From assembly GCA_016713025.1 (NCBI GenBank), contig JADJPZ010000004.1, positions 2,790,001 through 2,854,000 on the forward strand: a stretch of 64,000 nucleotides of DNA. Reading direction: 5' to 3'. This stretch comes from Saprospiraceae bacterium (GTDB lineage: Bacteria > Bacteroidota > Bacteroidia > Chitinophagales > Saprospiraceae). The notes below the pieces were generated by a model. It saw only the letters and a program-made list of their open reading frames with translations. It had not been told where the DNA came from and searched no databases. Within the stretch, counting starts at the first letter, position 1. Each line of letters opens with the position of its first letter. Positions 61,932 through 64,000 of the stretch are shown here, one piece after another. Both the position numbers and the translations under genes were made by a program.

Positions 61932-62984
61932 CTAACTTCTATATATTTTAAGTAAATCCTTAACTAGCACTTTTACATCATGGAATTTTTCGACATAATT
62001 CCTACTTTGAATTCCGATTTCGTGCCTTAGTTCAGAATTACAAATTAATTCTATTATTTTTTCTTCTAACGTATCAGGATTGACATTTACAATTGGACAG
62101 TCTCTTGGCAAACCATTGTCATACACTTCATCCATTATGTAACATAAGGTTGGTTTTCAATTGGCCATTGCTTCTAACGCTGCCATTCCGAAAGAGCCAC
62201 ATATTATTTGATCAATAAATATATCACATTTTTTCATAATGTCAAGAACTTCTGTTCTTGGTTTATTATGTAACATGATAAAATCGAATTCAAACCGCAT
62301 TTTTAATTTATCAATAATAGATGCAATAATTTGACTACCTTTTGCAATTGGTGCGGAAGGTGAATGAACGATTAAGGGCTTATTATTGAGTTTACTTGGA
62401 AATTTGGGAACAAAATCTCGTACATTAATTCTGTTATTAAAGCTAAAAATTTCAGGCAACAAATTATTATCTACATAAAGTTTCATTTCAGGATTCGCCA
62501 AAACTTTTGCTCCAATCTCAGAGAATTTTAATTGAACTATTTTTTTATTATTCCCTGACTCTTGTAATTTATACTCGTATCCTTCGTGAAACACTTTTGT
62601 ATAATATGGATTTAAATTTAAAAGTAAATCAGGATTTCTTATTTCACTTCCAACAAATTCAATGAAGACTTTCTTATTTGAATTAACTATCCACTTTAAG
62701 TCCCTATATGATTTTAATCCAGGACATCCGACATAATGTAGGATGTCTGCCCAATCAATAAATTCTTTTAATTTCCTTCTGTATTGAATTTTTGTTTTTA
62801 TTAACTTAATCGGATTTTTCCATGAATAAGTTCTGGGGAAATAATAAGTATTCTCATTTTTAGTTAAGTATATATGGTCCTGAAAAGTAAAGCATTTAGC
62901 TTCAACTCCATCAATTTGATTCATAGCTTGGGCAGTTATGGCTTGCATTGAAGCAACATTCACGGGTAGAAATAAAATTTTCAT
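61932..62984 (-). pseudogene. Family 4-like glycosyltransferase with an in-frame TGA
   Basis: The frame from 62984 (MKILFLPVNVASMQAITAQAM) stops at a TGA at 62157-62159 just after GMAALEAMAN. It then continues in the same frame with KPTLCYIMDEVYDNGLPRDCPIV to 61932. Relatives have EAMA.GKP, so GGA to TGA is the simplest explanation. With it read through, the protein would be 350 residues, with the donor-binding EAMANxKP region intact. This is a substitution, not a homopolymer slip. Confidence 0.78.
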
Positions 62985-62986
62985 TT

Positions 62987-63886
62987 TTATCTTAATTTAC
63001 GGGCAGGATTTCCTACCCAAGTCTCATTATCCGGAATGTTTTTTGTTACAATAGCACCCATACCTACAATTACATTATTCCCAATCATTAAACCATCTCG
63101 AAGTGACGAAGAAGGAGCTATCCAAGTATTAGCTCCGATTTTAGTGCTACCGCCTATCATTGAGTTAGCAATAATCATTGAATTTTCTCCAATTTCAACA
63201 TTATGAGCGATATGAATTAAGTTATCTATTTTTACAAACTTCCTAATTATTGTATCCCCAATTGTCCCTCTATCTATGGTATTATTAGCACCAATTTCAA
63301 CGAAATCCTCAATAATAACTCCTCCTATGTGAGGAAATTTTTCCCATTGATTCTGCTCATTTTTTTGATAACCAAAACCCTCTGACCCAATTGTTGTATT
63401 TGCTTGTATTGTGACATTTTCACCAATAACCACATTGTCATAAATATAACAATTCCCATGTATTTCTGTATTATCTCTTATTATACATTTCCCTATATAA
63501 GTATTTGGTCCAATAGAAACATTTGCACCTATATTTGCTTGAGGATTTATAACGGCCGTATTGTGAATATGTACTATTTTAGTCTCTATAAATAGTGCTT
63601 TCACGATTCTTAAAAATGCTAGCCTTGGATTTTCTACAAGAATGTAGTTTTTATCTTTTGGCACTAGACTGAAATCAACAGAAATATCACAAATAATAAA
63701 ATTTGACATTGATGTTTTGATGATCTCTTCTTTATTAAGTTTTTGAGGGGAAACCCAAACTAAACTTTCAGAATTTGCTTCATGAATCGGTTTGACATTT
63801 GTAAAATAACTTTTTCCATTACCACATTTCAGTTTTAAAACAGAAACAATTTCCTTTATCGTTTCTAAAGTGTAGTGTTGTTTCAT
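62987..63886 (-). CDS. LpxD-like UDP-amino-sugar N-acyltransferase (2)
   Basis: 299 residues. N-terminal uridine-binding-like domain to ILVENPRLAFLRIV, then left-handed beta-helix: GSEGFGYQKNEQNQWEKFPHIGGV, catalytic-type histidine in NLIHIAHNVEIGEN, IGGSTKIGANTWIAPSSSL. Related to, but clearly different from, the protein at 17894-18814. I use the ATG at 63886 because it overlaps the TGA of the preceding gene (TGATG). A GTG at 63889 is one codon upstream. Confidence 0.83.
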   Translation of the reverse strand: MKQHYTLETIKEIVSVLKLKCGNGKSYFTNVKPIHEANSESLVWVSPQKLNKEEIIKTSMSNFIICDISVDFSLVPKDKNYILVENPRLAFLRIVKALFIETKIVHIHNTAVINPQANIGANVSIGPNTYIGKCIIRDNTEIHGNCYIYDNVVIGENVTIQANTTIGSEGFGYQKNEQNQWEKFPHIGGVIIEDFVEIGANNTIDRGTIGDTIIRKFVKIDNLIHIAHNVEIGENSMIIANSMIGGSTKIGANTWIAPSSSLRDGLMIGNNVIVGMGAIVTKNIPDNETWVGNPARKLR

Positions 63887-64000
63887 CACCAGTCTACATT
63901 TTTATAATTAAATGAAACTAAAAGATTTTCATAATTATTTAGATTGTTGATAGCTCTTCCATTACAACATCTTTGCACCTTTTCCCATGGACTCATAATA
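63886..64000 (-). CDS. 3' end of an unidentified gene (runs off the window)
   Basis: The last about 37 codons (SPWEKVQRCCNGRAINNL, then NNYENLLVSFNYKNVDW) end in a TGA that overlaps the LpxD-like start. Too little to identify. Translational coupling places it in the same operon. Confidence 0.55.
   Translation of the reverse strand, partial: IMSPWEKVQRCCNGRAINNLNNYENLLVSFNYKNVDW

Noticed and set aside
1..64000. tRNA or rRNA genes
   Set aside because: I found no cloverleaf-like or rRNA-like stretch on either strand, though a covariance search was not possible.

Overview
The window looks like a low-GC Bacteroidota chromosome, most likely Saprospiraceae or Chitinophagia-like. This rests on general protein character, the abundance of GxxExxY, four-helix-bundle, DUF4143 and Rpn genes, and dispersed ACGCTAATT and CTAAG repeats. 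It is not based on a marker gene. Almost everything is transcribed on the minus strand. The bulk is a large surface-polysaccharide (O-antigen or capsule type) locus, heavily reworked by duplication, insertion sequences and toxin-antitoxin genes.

Layout: 1-3860 holds a 128-bp tandem repeat array carrying two near-identical IS110 elements, both on the plus strand. Their non-coding left ends can be read as bridge RNAs whose guides match the actual target and donor sequences. 3862-14883 holds two copies of a three-gene set: a LegC-type aminotransferase, a LegB/PglF-like UDP-GlcNAc 4,6-dehydratase and a PglC-like initiating sugar-phosphate transferase. Each copy contains a different REP-associated (RAYT) transposase with its own private palindromic repeats. 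Between the copies lies a broken PIN toxin operon. 15193-18814 carries a PglD/NeuD-type acetyltransferase, a glycosyltransferase and an LpxD-like acyltransferase. 19032-31493 encodes a YadA-head-like surface protein, a PIG-L deacetylase, a glycosyltransferase, a beta-helix lipoprotein, a Wzy-like polymerase, an asparagine synthase homologue, the WbpG/HisH/HisF sugar amidination trio and a Wzx flippase. It is followed by a WlbA/WbpB oxidoreductase.

32600-54300 is a mosaic. Intact nucleotide-sugar genes (two UDP-sugar dehydrogenases and one C4-epimerase) are embedded among at least ten complete or broken toxin-antitoxin modules, three GxxExxY genes, two DUF4143 ATPases and Rpn-type nucleases. 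Fragments of the dehydrogenase and epimerase genes are fused to fragments of toxin genes (HicA, HipA, HepT, YoeB). A 2.07-kb mosaic segment occurs twice. 54288-64000 returns to orderly polysaccharide genes: a WbpI/WecB-type 2-epimerase, glycosyltransferases, two more asparagine synthase homologues, a second LpxD-like acyltransferase and the end of one further gene.

Together the genes fit a lipid-linked repeat unit started by a di-N-acetyl trideoxy sugar (QuiNAc4NAc/bacillosamine type) and extended with HexNAc uronic acids. One of these is probably a 2,3-diamino uronic acid with an acetamidino group. The unit would then be flipped by Wzx and polymerised by Wzy. Several reading frames are broken by single-base changes in A or T homopolymers, so some pseudogene calls may reflect assembly error.
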